Assembly (NCBI RefSeq): GCF_000472785.1
Contig: NZ_AXAL01000003.1
Location: 248,001 to 312,000 of the forward strand
Reading direction: 5' to 3'
Length of the DNA stretch: 64,000 nt
Source: Mesorhizobium loti CJ3sym
Lineage (GTDB): Bacteria > Pseudomonadota > Alphaproteobacteria > Rhizobiales > Rhizobiaceae
Every line of letters starts with the position of its first letter. Position 1 is the stretch's first letter. Of the stretch, positions 17,059 through 25,876 are shown piece after piece. Under the pieces are notes generated by a model. The model searched no databases. It was not told the origin of the DNA and was given only the letters and a program-made list of their open reading frames with translations. The position numbers and the translations under genes are program-made.

Positions 17059-18486
17059 TCAAGGCCCGGCCAAGGATGCGTTGAGGCGCAGAAGACCGAG
17101 CGACGGTGCTGCCGGCGCCATGCCGGCCGCGACGACATCGCCGATCAATTTATCCGCCGCCGCCGCGGTGACGAGAAAGCCCAGCGTTTCTAGAAGCTGG
17201 TCGGCGCCGCGCTTCACGGCATCATCGTTTCCCGCGACAGCGGCGCGCAGCGCCGGCAGCGTCTTGCCGTTCGTCAGGTCGGCCCAGTCCAGCCAGCCTG
17301 CTTCGATGCCCTCGGCCAGGCTGAGCGCACCGAGATATTGCGTGTCCTTCAGGATCAGCCTGATCAGGACACGTTGCCGGCGACTGTCCAGACGCGGCAT
17401 CAAATGGAGGACGAAAAGCGCCGGCTTGCCGCCCTCAGCGACAAGCGTATCGGCCATGTGCGTGACCGACGCATCGCTGCCTGACGCGGCGACCATGCGG
17501 GCGACAAGGATATCGACATTGTTGTCGGCGCCGAATTGCCACGCGCCGATGAAGTCGGGTTCGGTGACGCCGAAGCGCGCGGCAAGATCAACCAGGTTGC
17601 AGGTTTCGAACAGTTCGGCGCGGCGCCGTTCCTGCGCCGGCGATTTTAGGGTTGCCGGCGTGTAGGTGGTGCGGCGGCGGATGAAGCCGGATTTGCCTTC
17701 GGTGATGAAGGCGGCGAGTTCGGCCGTGGGATTTTCCTGCCCGCCATCGCCTGGCTGGCCGTGCTGGCCCAACCGCGCAAGCAGCCGGCCGGCCAATTCG
17801 CGCACCTTGCCGGAACGATCGGCGGACAGGCTTTTCAGGAAGGGCACGTCATCGGGCCCCAGGCCGAAATGCATGAGTGCGATGAGCGGGAGCCTGATCT
17901 CCGCCGGCTCGCTTGATCCCTTGGTCTCGATCAGCTGCCGGGCCACAGCCGGCGCGGTGCGGCGCATATCGGCCAGCGCACTGCGGCGCGCGGCGGGATA
18001 GAAATCATCCCAGTTCTGCGCCGTCAGTTGCTCCCGGTCTGTGTGTTTTTCGCCATCCACGCCAGCCTGCCAATCGATCCAGGGTGCATAGACATCCGGG
18101 CTGGTCTGATCCGACGCGGCCGGCATCCAGTCCATCGGATGAAGCACGAAGCCGCGACTGGCGACGAGGGCCACCACACGCGACTTGGCTCTTGCGTCGG
18201 CGGCGTGTTTCAGCGCAGCCCGCAAAGGTGGACGCAGCCGCTCCGGCAGCATGGGCAAGGCAAGCTCGGGCAGCGGCGGGCGACGCTTCAGCGTCTTTGG
18301 TGCTGCCGGCCGCAAGGCAATTTCGAGGGCTTGCGCGGCGATCGCCAGCAGCCGGCGTTCACGCTCCTCGGGGTTGGCACCGGCGGCGATCTCTTTCCAC
18401 GCGGCCGGAGCGAGGTCAAAGCTGGTTCCGCCGGTGATCCACCTATCGCGCATGGTCGCGAGACCAGTCTGCTCGATCTCGTTCAC
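17059..18486 (-). CDS. DUF5691-type hypothetical protein of the MoxR-VWA cluster
   Basis: The protein has 475 residues, without signal peptide or membrane segments. It is rich in Ala, Leu, Arg and Asp in helical repeats (for example LRLPEL-like and LIRLILKDTQYLGAL segments), suggesting an alpha-helical scaffold. Its position between the SWIM gene (4-base overlap) and the MoxR gene, and its length, match the family annotated as DUF5691 in equivalent clusters. No catalytic motif is evident. It may be an adaptor or substrate receptor for the ATPase; that is only inference. Confidence 0.68.
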   Translation of the reverse strand: MNEIEQTGLATMRDRWITGGTSFDLAPAAWKEIAAGANPEERERRLLAIAAQALEIALRPAAPKTLKRRPPLPELALPMLPERLRPPLRAALKHAADARAKSRVVALVASRGFVLHPMDWMPAASDQTSPDVYAPWIDWQAGVDGEKHTDREQLTAQNWDDFYPAARRSALADMRRTAPAVARQLIETKGSSEPAEIRLPLIALMHFGLGPDDVPFLKSLSADRSGKVRELAGRLLARLGQHGQPGDGGQENPTAELAAFITEGKSGFIRRRTTYTPATLKSPAQERRRAELFETCNLVDLAARFGVTEPDFIGAWQFGADNNVDILVARMVAASGSDASVTHMADTLVAEGGKPALFVLHLMPRLDSRRQRVLIRLILKDTQYLGALSLAEGIEAGWLDWADLTNGKTLPALRAAVAGNDDAVKRGADQLLETLGFLVTAAAADKLIGDVVAAGMAPAAPSLGLLRLNASLAGP

Positions 18487-19880
18487 GACAGATCAAGCCT
18501 CCCGAACCCGCTCTGCGCCGCTAGCAAATGAAGTCGGCTGCCGCTCCAAAGGGTCGCCGTTGCCGCGAGGTCCAGCCCAAGCAGCGTTGGGTTGACCGTA
18601 TCGGCGATCGGCAAGGCGATGCCATGGGGATTGTCTGCGGACTGCCACCAGGCATCGCCACGATCGTCCAGCAGGATCGCGCCGGGCGGAAGCATGATAG
18701 GACAGTCGGTGAGCCATGGGGCCGTGTCCTGGTGAGCGACATGGGACGCAAGCGGATCGGCCGCATCAAAGCCGAATGCCGGCCATTGCCCTGACGAGAC
18801 ATCGCCCTTTCGATCCACCACCAGCGCCCGCAATGGCTGGCGTGCCGGATAAAAGACCAGCCGCGCATCGAAGCGATCGCCTGGCGTGAACGCGTTGGAC
18901 CGGCGTCCGGCAGAGGCCGGGAAATAGTCGAGCAGCAGGGCGAATCGCGGACTGGCGCTGTTCAGATCGAGCAGCCAGGTCGAATGGCTGACAAGACCGT
19001 CGCGGCGCGTCTCGATCTTCTCGCCGAGCACCTCCCAGACGCTGTCGACCTGGATCGCGTCGGGATTGGCGAGGACCTGCTCGCGGCTTTCCGAAGTCGA
19101 TACCAGCCGCCGCAGCTCGGCGTCATCAGGTGTCGATCGCCAGGCCTTGGCCAGCAATACGAGCTTTCCGAGTTCGCGGATCGCGGCGTCCGGGCGCTCT
19201 TCGCTGCGCAACCCCATCAGCCGGGATGGAATATCGTCAATGCGGCCGGCAAGCGCTGTCGCTTTCATGTCGACCAGCCGCGCCGCGATGCGGCGGCAAC
19301 GATCGCTGCTGTTGTCGACAAAACCGGCAAGACCAAGTCTCAGTTGATCAGCGATCCATTGATCGAGTTCATCCAGCGCCGCCGAGACCGAGGAACGCGT
19401 ATCCTGGGCGCGCTTGCGCTGCGCGGCCTCGCGGCGTTCGATCGCGGCTGCGTCCTCGACGGCAGCGCTTTCGTCGTCGCGCAAGGCCTCGCCAATGCTC
19501 TTGCCTCCCGCGGCGGGCACCGGTGCAGCCGGCTGCGACGTCGTCTTCCGACGACGGCCGAGCCAATCATTCACCCATTCCGGCGTCGAGTCGGCTGCAA
19601 CAAAACTGGCTGGCGTGGTGGCGGCGATCCACATCAGCGCCAAAGTGTGCTTGCAGGGAAATTTTCGTGACGGGCAGGTGCATTTGTAGCCGTGGTCGCC
19701 GGTGTCGACGACGACGCGATAGGGGTTCGAGCCGGAGCCCTGGCATTCTCCCCAGATGATCGCCAGCTGTTCGCTCTTTTCGAGCCGGGGCCAGTTCGAT
19801 TGCTTTGTCAACCTTGAAGCCGCGCTCAACGACGCCTGATCGGGCGCGAGCGCTTCGATGGTCTTCAAGTCAAATTCCAA
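18483..19880 (-). CDS. SWIM zinc-finger domain protein
   Basis: The protein has 465 residues and probably starts at a TTG at 19880, with AGAGG about 8 bases upstream; the nearby ATG is out of frame and stops quickly. A SWIM motif (CxC-x6-CxH) is formed by Cys67, Cys69, Cys76 and His78 in YKCTCPSRKFPCKHTLAL. SWIM domains bind nucleic acid or protein. The remainder has a charged Ala/Arg linker near residues 125-170, then a globular C-terminal half. It is the first gene of the five-gene MoxR-VWA cluster. The motif is unmistakable; the role is unknown. Confidence 0.8.
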   Translation of the reverse strand: MEFDLKTIEALAPDQASLSAASRLTKQSNWPRLEKSEQLAIIWGECQGSGSNPYRVVVDTGDHGYKCTCPSRKFPCKHTLALMWIAATTPASFVAADSTPEWVNDWLGRRRKTTSQPAAPVPAAGGKSIGEALRDDESAAVEDAAAIERREAAQRKRAQDTRSSVSAALDELDQWIADQLRLGLAGFVDNSSDRCRRIAARLVDMKATALAGRIDDIPSRLMGLRSEERPDAAIRELGKLVLLAKAWRSTPDDAELRRLVSTSESREQVLANPDAIQVDSVWEVLGEKIETRRDGLVSHSTWLLDLNSASPRFALLLDYFPASAGRRSNAFTPGDRFDARLVFYPARQPLRALVVDRKGDVSSGQWPAFGFDAADPLASHVAHQDTAPWLTDCPIMLPPGAILLDDRGDAWWQSADNPHGIALPIADTVNPTLLGLDLAATATLWSGSRLHLLAAQSGFGRLDLS

Positions 19881-20009
19881 GCCGCGCCTCTCATCGCTCG
19901 AACGATACAGGGTGCCAGTATAGAGGGCCTGATGTGACGGATTCTTGTAGCAGCCGCGGTACAGAGATCGATACAGCGGACCGCGATCGTTGCGCCAGAC
20001 AATCTGTGG

Positions 20010-21047
20010 CTACTGGAGCGTCCGCAATGGCGACTGGCCGGCGCGGTCATGCGCGACGGCGGCACCGGCATCCTCCGCGCCAAGCGCGCGGTCGAGGCCT
20101 GTCGCCACCACGGAAACCCTGAAGCGGCCTTCCATGCTCTTGTCGAAGATGGCGCCGACGATAATGTCGGCGTCTTCGTAGACCTCCTCGCGGATGCGGG
20201 TGGCGGCCTCGTCGACCTCGAACAGGGTCATGTCCCTGCCGCCCGATATCGAGACGAGCACGCCCTTGGCGCCCTTCATCGACATCTCGTCCAGCAACGG
20301 GTTGGCGATCGCGGCCTCCGCTGCCTTCATCGCCCGGCCGTCGCCAGACGCCTCGCCGGTTCCCATCATGGCGCGGCCCATGCCGCGCATGATCGATTTG
20401 ACGTCGGCAAAATCAAGATTGATCAGACCTTCCTTGACGATCAGATCGGTGATGCAGCTGACGCCGGAATAAAGCACCCGGTCCGCAATGACGAAGGCGT
20501 CGGCGAAGGTGGTCTTGGCATCGGCGATCCGGAACAGATTCTGGTTCGGGATGACGATCACCGTATCGGCGCTTTCGCGCAGCCGCTCGATGCCCTCTTC
20601 GGCCATCTGCATGCGGCGCCGGCCCTCGAAGGTGAAGGGCTTGGTGACGACACCGACCGTCAGGATGCCGGCCTTGCGCGCCGCTTGCGCAATGATCGGG
20701 GCGGCGCCGGTCCCAGTGCCGCCGCCCATGCCGGCGGTGACGAAACACATATGCGTGCCGGCCAGATGATCCATGATCTCGTCGAGCGATTCCTCGGCCG
20801 CGGCACGGCCGATCTCCGGCAGCGAGCCGGCGCCAAGGCCTTCGGTAACGTGTGCGCCAAGCTGGATCAGCCGCGTCGCCTTCGACATGGTCAGCGCCTG
20901 GGCATCCGTGTTGGCGGCAATGAATTCAGTTCCCTGAAGCTGTTCCACGATCATGTTGTTGATGGCATTGCCGCCACCGCCGCCGACGCCGATAACGGTG
21001 ATCTTGGGTCTCATCTCGGAGATTTCGGGCTTCTTGAACTCGGCCAT
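20010..21047 (-). CDS. short FtsZ paralogue lacking the C-terminal tail
   Basis: The protein has 345 residues from the ATG at 21047, which follows AAGGAG. The GTP-binding GGGTGTG loop (in [14 protein letters not shown]) and the synergy (T7) loop NLDFADV are intact, so it should bind GTP and polymerise. It ends soon after the C-terminal core domain, at a hydrophilic [13 protein letters not shown] stretch, and lacks the long linker and conserved C-terminal peptide used by FtsA and ZipA. Rhizobia such as Sinorhizobium carry a comparable short FtsZ2 beside the main FtsZ. No dcw genes are nearby. It lies 129 bases upstream of the SWIM gene on the same strand. Confidence 0.87.
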   Translation of the reverse strand: MAEFKKPEISEMRPKITVIGVGGGGGNAINNMIVEQLQGTEFIAANTDAQALTMSKATRLIQLGAHVTEGLGAGSLPEIGRAAAEESLDEIMDHLAGTHMCFVTAGMGGGTGTGAAPIIAQAARKAGILTVGVVTKPFTFEGRRRMQMAEEGIERLRESADTVIVIPNQNLFRIADAKTTFADAFVIADRVLYSGVSCITDLIVKEGLINLDFADVKSIMRGMGRAMMGTGEASGDGRAMKAAEAAIANPLLDEMSMKGAKGVLVSISGGRDMTLFEVDEAATRIREEVYEDADIIVGAIFDKSMEGRFRVSVVATGLDRALGAEDAGAAVAHDRAGQSPLRTLQ

Positions 21048-21287
21048 GCCTGCTTCTCCTTCGCCAAATTGCGCGTGCTTCACGACCCACAAGCAGACTG
21101 TCTGCAAGACATTGCAATCGAGCGGCATGACGCGAATCAGTCCGTTCGGATGGGTGCCCCAAAAAGCCAGAGAGCGGCCTGACGTGCAAGTGCGCGCAAG
21201 GTCAAGATTTGTGATGGCGATATTGCATACCGCAACGGAGATGCCGCGCACCCGCAAGTCAGACCGAAAAGCAGGGCAATTCCGGCT

Positions 21288-22220
21288 TCACGGCGAACGT
21301 TGCGGCGAGGCGAATTCCGAAGCCTGGCGCAGATGCTGTCGCAGCAGCGCTTCGGCCCACTCGATCTCACCTGCCTCGACCGCGTCGAGGATGGCGAGAT
21401 GTTCGCGGCATGATTGCTCCAGCCGTTCACCCGGCAGTTGCTCGAAACCCGCCGATTCCTGCAGACGGCGCAGATTGTTCTGCTGGCGCACCGCATCAGC
21501 CAGGAAGCGGTTGCCGGAGCAGGCGGCAAGCCCTTCGTGGAAGGAAGCGTTGACCCGGAACCATTCGTCGCCGCTGGCAAGGGTCTTGCCGTCGAGGAGG
21601 GTGGACAAGATCCGCTCATGCGCGCGCCGGACCGGCGCCAGGAGCTGGGGATCGGCGCGGAACATCGGCGAGCGCAAGGCAGCACATTCAACGGCGATGC
21701 GGAATTCGTAACTTTCCCGATAGGCATCGTCGCCGACCAGCGACTCGGCGAAGCGCCAGCCGTGCCCCGGCAGTCGCTGCACCAACCCCTCGGCAGCGAA
21801 GCGCAGCAACAGCTTCCTGATCACGCCGCGTGACACCTGGTAGCGCGGCATCAACTCCGCTTCGGAGACATCCTGAGGCAGTTCACCCTGCGAGCGGTCC
21901 TTCATCATCCGGCGGTAGAGGTCCTCGAGAGGCGAACTCGGCAGGACATCCTCCGGGGCAAGTTCGGCAACGTCGCGCGCCAGTTGCAACCCCCTTGTCT
22001 CGAAGGCGTTCAGTATGCCTTGCGCCACCAGGAGTTCCAGCGCGGCACTGACGGGAGAGCGCGACACCCCGAAGGTGCGGGCGAGGTCGGGCACGGAAAT
22101 GCGGGTTCCGACCGCCCAGCCGGAATCGCGGATGCGCTCAAGGATCCGACGCGCCAAGTCTATCTGCAGGGGGCTGGCCGTCCCCGCCAATATCGGCTGA
22201 TCGATCGTATCCTGGTCCAT
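21288..22220 (-). CDS. GntR/FCD transcriptional regulator with two winged-helix domains
   Basis: The protein has 310 residues, longer than the usual 220-250 for this family. A first winged helix-turn-helix lies at about 25-80 (VPDLARTFGVSRSPVSAAL). A second, similar unit follows at about 100-160 (LMPRYQVSRGVIRKLL). The C-terminal FCD-type ligand domain runs from about 165 to 300. It is divergent from the C45 peptidase gene and probably regulates it through the 137-base spacer. The ligand is unknown; duplicated DNA-binding domains are uncommon among GntR regulators. Confidence 0.82.
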   Translation of the reverse strand: MDQDTIDQPILAGTASPLQIDLARRILERIRDSGWAVGTRISVPDLARTFGVSRSPVSAALELLVAQGILNAFETRGLQLARDVAELAPEDVLPSSPLEDLYRRMMKDRSQGELPQDVSEAELMPRYQVSRGVIRKLLLRFAAEGLVQRLPGHGWRFAESLVGDDAYRESYEFRIAVECAALRSPMFRADPQLLAPVRRAHERILSTLLDGKTLASGDEWFRVNASFHEGLAACSGNRFLADAVRQQNNLRRLQESAGFEQLPGERLEQSCREHLAILDAVEAGEIEWAEALLRQHLRQASEFASPQRSP

Positions 22221-22357
22221 TCGAACTCCCCCCGACGCTTCGTATTATAGATAGGCCGGGCAGCGGTTCGAAACGGTTATTTTGCCGAAACCTGTGCTTT
22301 TCATTTACATAAAATGCACTATTGTCGGACCTGTCAGCAAATTAGAGGCATTTTTCC
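22221..22357. promoter_or_regulatory. divergent promoter region between GntR regulator and C45 hydrolase
   Basis: This 137-base spacer is AT-richer than its surroundings and must carry promoters for both genes. It contains GGTTCGAAACGG and, nearer the C45 gene, GTGC and GCAC separated by an AT-rich stretch (about 22300-22317), which could be operator half-sites. No clean consensus is recognisable, so the assignment rests on gene orientation. Confidence 0.4.
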
Positions 22358-23497
22358 ATGACCGCAGCCGCACCGTTTCCTCTTGTCGAGGTAAGCGGAG
22401 CACCTTCCGAGCGTGGCAAGGCCCATGGGGAACAGGCACGCGGCCGCATCCATGCATCCGTGGCTTTGTACGCCGCGCAACTCGAGCGGTTCGGTTTTGG
22501 CGACAGCGATGTCGAGCGCTTCGGCGGCATGTTCCTGCCCCGCCTTCGGCAATGGGCGCCTGACCTCGTCGAGGAGATGGAAGGCATTGCGGCCGGCGCC
22601 GATGTCGGCCTGCCCTCGATCCTGTTAGTCAATGCCCGCACCGAAATCCTGCAACTGGCCAAGCGCGAGAAGGGTATATCCGACGACCAGCCCGACGGCT
22701 GCACTGGCGCGGTGATCCTGCCCGAGGCGACCAGGGCCGGCAGGCTGATCCACGGCCAGAACTGGGACTGGAACGCCGAGTGTGCCGAGACCTCGATCGT
22801 GCTGCGCGTGCGGCGCGAAGAAGGCCCGGATCTCATTACCTTCACTGAAGCCGGTGGCTTGGCGCGCAGCGGCTTCAATTCAGCTGGTATCGGCATCACT
22901 GCGAACTATCTGGAATCGGATCGCGACTACCGCACCATCGGCATCCCCCTGCCCTTCATCCGCCGCCGCGTGCTGGAGGCAAAGCATTTCGCCCATGCCA
23001 TCAAGGTGGTGGCGACGACGCCGAAGTCTTGTTCCAACAACATGATGCTCAGCACCGCCGAGGGTTTTGCCGTCGACATCGAATGCGCGCCCGATGAAGT
23101 TTTTCCGATCTATCCCGACAAGGAGTTGATCGTGCACGCCAATCACTGGCAGAGCCCGGTCGCGCTGTCGAAGCTACGCGAAACCGGGCTCAGCGACGTG
23201 CCGGACAGTCTCTACCGCGACTATCGCGTGCGCCGGCATCTTGCCGCGCGGCATGGCGACATCACCGTCGATGATCTCAAGGAGGCGCTGTTCGACGATT
23301 TCGCGGCACCCTTCAGCGTTTGCCGCCCGGCAATCCGCGAGGGAGGCGGCAACCTCTCGGCGACGGTGGCGATGATTGTTTTCGAGCCGGCGAGCAGCAT
23401 CATGGAAATCGCACCCCTGCCGGCCGAGAACCGCACCTTCACACGCTACGAACTGACAATGGACGAGGCGGTCATCGAGAAAGCGAAAAAGCGATAG
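22358..23497 (+). CDS. C45-family Ntn-hydrolase (acyl-CoA:6-APA acyltransferase-like)
   Basis: The protein has 379 residues. The N-terminus has SERGKAHGEQARGRI, and the presumed catalytic cysteine is Cys115 in DGCTGAV, which would become N-terminal after self-cleavage as in peptidase family C45. GQNWDWN and SNNMMLSTAEG also fit the family. Members are amidohydrolases or acyltransferases acting on N-acyl or peptide-like amides in the cytoplasm. GAGG-like ribosome binding (TTAGAGG) lies upstream. The neighbouring glutamine-synthetase-like ligase makes a gamma-glutamyl or amide substrate plausible, by inference only. Confidence 0.83.
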   Translation: MTAAAPFPLVEVSGAPSERGKAHGEQARGRIHASVALYAAQLERFGFGDSDVERFGGMFLPRLRQWAPDLVEEMEGIAAGADVGLPSILLVNARTEILQLAKREKGISDDQPDGCTGAVILPEATRAGRLIHGQNWDWNAECAETSIVLRVRREEGPDLITFTEAGGLARSGFNSAGIGITANYLESDRDYRTIGIPLPFIRRRVLEAKHFAHAIKVVATTPKSCSNNMMLSTAEGFAVDIECAPDEVFPIYPDKELIVHANHWQSPVALSKLRETGLSDVPDSLYRDYRVRRHLAARHGDITVDDLKEALFDDFAAPFSVCRPAIREGGGNLSATVAMIVFEPASSIMEIAPLPAENRTFTRYELTMDEAVIEKAKKR

Positions 23498-23597
23498 CCA
23501 CGCGGCAAAGAACCTTCTGTAATCCAACGGGATCAGAATCACGGTTTCCCCTCGTATGTCGTCAGCTTAGGTTTCAGAACGAAGCAGCGCACCGCCA

Positions 23598-24296
23598 ATG
23601 GCCGACAGAACACAATTCGGGTTGACCGCCGTCGACACCGTTCCCCTGCATGAGAAGGTCTATCTGGAGCTTGTGCGGGCCCTGATGTCCGGCCAGTTCA
23701 CGCCCGGCCAGAAGCTGACCTCGCGGAAGCTCGCCAAGGAACTCGGCACCAGCGACATGCCGGTACGCAGCGCCTTCATGCGGCTGCAGGCGCTGCGAGC
23801 GCTGAGCCCGATGCCGAACGGCAGCGTTGAGGTGCCTGTCATTTCGGCCGACCGGTTTTCGCAATTGACCGCGGTGCGCACGATCCTCGAAGGCTCGGCG
23901 ACCGAACTGGCGACAAAACGCATCAACGGCAACAATCTGCGGGCGATCCGGCGCCACAGCACCGAATTGACCCTGGCCGCCCGCAAGGGTGATATCGACG
24001 ACTACCTCAGGAAGAACTACGCCTTCAAATTCTCGATCTATCGCCATTGCGGCAACGAGCAGATGATCTTCCTGATCGAGACCGTCTGGATGCAGGTTGG
24101 TCCCTTCCTCAGGAACCTCGCCATGGGCTTCGAGGACGATCTCTCCTCCATCCTCGACATCGACTATCACGAGGAGATCGTCGCGGCGATCGAGGCCCAG
24201 GACGGGGCGCGGGCCCGCGCAGCCATCGTGCGCGACATCGACGAAGGCGCCGCACACATCCTGCGGCAGGCCAGATTTCCGGATGCAAGGCCTTAG
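23598..24296 (+). CDS. GntR/FCD transcriptional regulator
   Basis: The protein has 232 residues, normal for the FadR-type GntR subfamily. The winged helix (LTSRKLAKELGTSDMPVRSAF, read across about residues 43-63) is followed by an all-helical FCD ligand domain with DDYLRKNYAFKFSIYRHC and a conserved DIDYHEEIV. It is 100 bases after the C45 gene on the same strand and precedes the glutamine-synthetase-like gene. It may control one or both of them. The effector is unknown. Confidence 0.82.
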   Translation: MADRTQFGLTAVDTVPLHEKVYLELVRALMSGQFTPGQKLTSRKLAKELGTSDMPVRSAFMRLQALRALSPMPNGSVEVPVISADRFSQLTAVRTILEGSATELATKRINGNNLRAIRRHSTELTLAARKGDIDDYLRKNYAFKFSIYRHCGNEQMIFLIETVWMQVGPFLRNLAMGFEDDLSSILDIDYHEEIVAAIEAQDGARARAAIVRDIDEGAAHILRQARFPDARP

Positions 24297-24333
24297 AAAT
24301 GCCCCTTGGCTTTCCACTCTCTTGCCTCTATGT

Positions 24334-24343
24334 TGCGATCGCA
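24334..24343. promoter_or_regulatory. palindrome upstream of the glutamine-synthetase-like gene
   Basis: TGCGATCGCA is a perfect 10-base palindrome within a wider TTGCG-N11-CGCAA symmetry (24333-24353), 168 bases before the ligase start. It lies in the 214-base spacer after the GntR gene and could be its operator. Such GC-rich palindromes also arise by chance, so this is tentative. Confidence 0.3.
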
Positions 24344-24510
24344 GATCGCGCAATTGGTTTTGAAATGCCTCCCGACATCCCAGCTAATGACTTGAAAAAA
24401 TAAGGAAAAATATCCGGCAGCGGCTGGATAGGCTTCCCGAAAACTCACAAGCATTATTTACCAGGGACAGTGCAGCCGATCCGGCTGAGGCACTTCGAAA
24501 ACCAGAGGTT

Positions 24511-25872
24511 TTGAAATTGAGCGATGCAATTGCGGACGTCCTGAGCTGGCTTGAAAGCAGAAACGACATCCAGAGCCTGAGAGCGGCGGTGTGCGACCTC
24601 AACGGCGTGATGCGGGGAAAACGCATTCCGGTCGAGCAGGCCCGCAAGGCGCTGGAAGGCAAGCTGCGCATGCCTTACTCGCTGATCGGGCTCGACATCT
24701 GGGGCGAGGATATCGAAGGCAACACGCTGGTTTTCTCGACCGGCGATGCCGACGGGCTTTGCCAATGGACCGGACGCGGCATCCTGCCTGTGGAATGGAC
24801 GGCGCATCCGACGGCGCTCGTCCCGCTCTGGCTTGCCGACGAAAATGGCGCGCCCTATCTCGGCGACCCCCGGCGGGCGCTAGCCTGCATCCTCGACCGC
24901 TACAAGGCGCTCGGCCTGACCCCGGTCACGGCGACCGAACTCGAATTCTATCTGGTAGATCCGCAGTCGCAGCGGCCGGTCGGGCCGGTCTCGCCGGTCA
25001 CCGGACGGCGTCTCGATTCCGATGCGGCATTGTCGATCGACGAGATCGACGATTTCGAATCCTTCATCCATGACGTCTACGAGGCCTGCCGGGCGCAAGG
25101 CATTCCCGTCGATACCGCCATTGCCGAAAATGGCGTTGGCCAATTCGAGATCAATCTGAACCATGTCGCCGACGCCTTGCGGGCGGCCGACGACGCTGTG
25201 CTGTTCAAGCGCACGGTCAAGGGCATTGCCCGCAAGCACGGCTTTGCCGCCTGTTTCATGGCCAAGCCTTATGGCGACCGCGCCGGCAACGGCTTCCATG
25301 TCCATTTCAGCCTCGTCGACGCCGAAGGGCGCAACGTCTTCGACGACGGCACCGATCAGGGTTCCGAAATCATGCGCCACGCGGTCGGCGGACTGCTCGC
25401 GGCCATGGCCGAAAGCACGCTGGTGTTCGCACCGCACTTCAACTCGTATCGCCGGCTTCGCCCGCGGTCCTACGCACCGACCGCGGTTGCCTGGGGCTAC
25501 GAGAACCGCATGGTCGCGATCCGCATTCCCGGCGGTCCGACCGCCGCGCGCCGCATCGAGCATCGGGTGTCGGGGGCGGACGCCAATCCCTATCTGGTGC
25601 TCGCCGCCATATTGGGCGCGGCGCTGATCGGCATCGAAAGGCAGATGTCGCCGGGCGATCCGATCGGGAACGATGGCCAAGGCGTCGTGCCGGCCAAGCT
25701 GCCGCCGGACTGGGCCTCCGCGATCGCCACCTTTGAAAGCGGAACGCATGTGGCGGAAATCTTCCCGGCGATCCTGCGCGACTCCTTCGTCGCTTGCAAA
25801 CGCCAGGAACTGAACACCTTCGCGCTCAATGTCAGCGACTTCGAGATCGAGACCTATCTCGAAAGCGTTTAG
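24511..25872 (+). CDS. glutamine synthetase family ligase (gamma-glutamylamine synthetase-like)
   Basis: The protein has 453 residues, starting at a TTG at 24511 with AGAGG close upstream; no in-frame ATG or GTG lies nearby. Glutamine-synthetase signatures are present: NGVGQFEINLNH, KPYGDRAGNGFHVHFSL and RPRSYAPTAVAWGYENR, then RRIEHRVSGADANPYL. It lacks the adenylylation-type C-terminus of classic GlnA and is closer to PuuA/GlnT-type enzymes that glutamylate amines. With a C45 hydrolase and two GntR regulators encoded upstream, an amine or amide catabolic unit is likely. The substrate cannot be read from the sequence. Confidence 0.85.
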   Translation: MKLSDAIADVLSWLESRNDIQSLRAAVCDLNGVMRGKRIPVEQARKALEGKLRMPYSLIGLDIWGEDIEGNTLVFSTGDADGLCQWTGRGILPVEWTAHPTALVPLWLADENGAPYLGDPRRALACILDRYKALGLTPVTATELEFYLVDPQSQRPVGPVSPVTGRRLDSDAALSIDEIDDFESFIHDVYEACRAQGIPVDTAIAENGVGQFEINLNHVADALRAADDAVLFKRTVKGIARKHGFAACFMAKPYGDRAGNGFHVHFSLVDAEGRNVFDDGTDQGSEIMRHAVGGLLAAMAESTLVFAPHFNSYRRLRPRSYAPTAVAWGYENRMVAIRIPGGPTAARRIEHRVSGADANPYLVLAAILGAALIGIERQMSPGDPIGNDGQGVVPAKLPPDWASAIATFESGTHVAEIFPAILRDSFVACKRQELNTFALNVSDFEIETYLESV

Positions 25873-25876
25873 GCCG

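Noticed and set aside
21048..21257. 70-residue N-terminal extension of the short FtsZ
   Set aside because: The extension has no FtsZ similarity, while the ATG at 21047 has AAGGAG upstream and gives the normal N-terminus.
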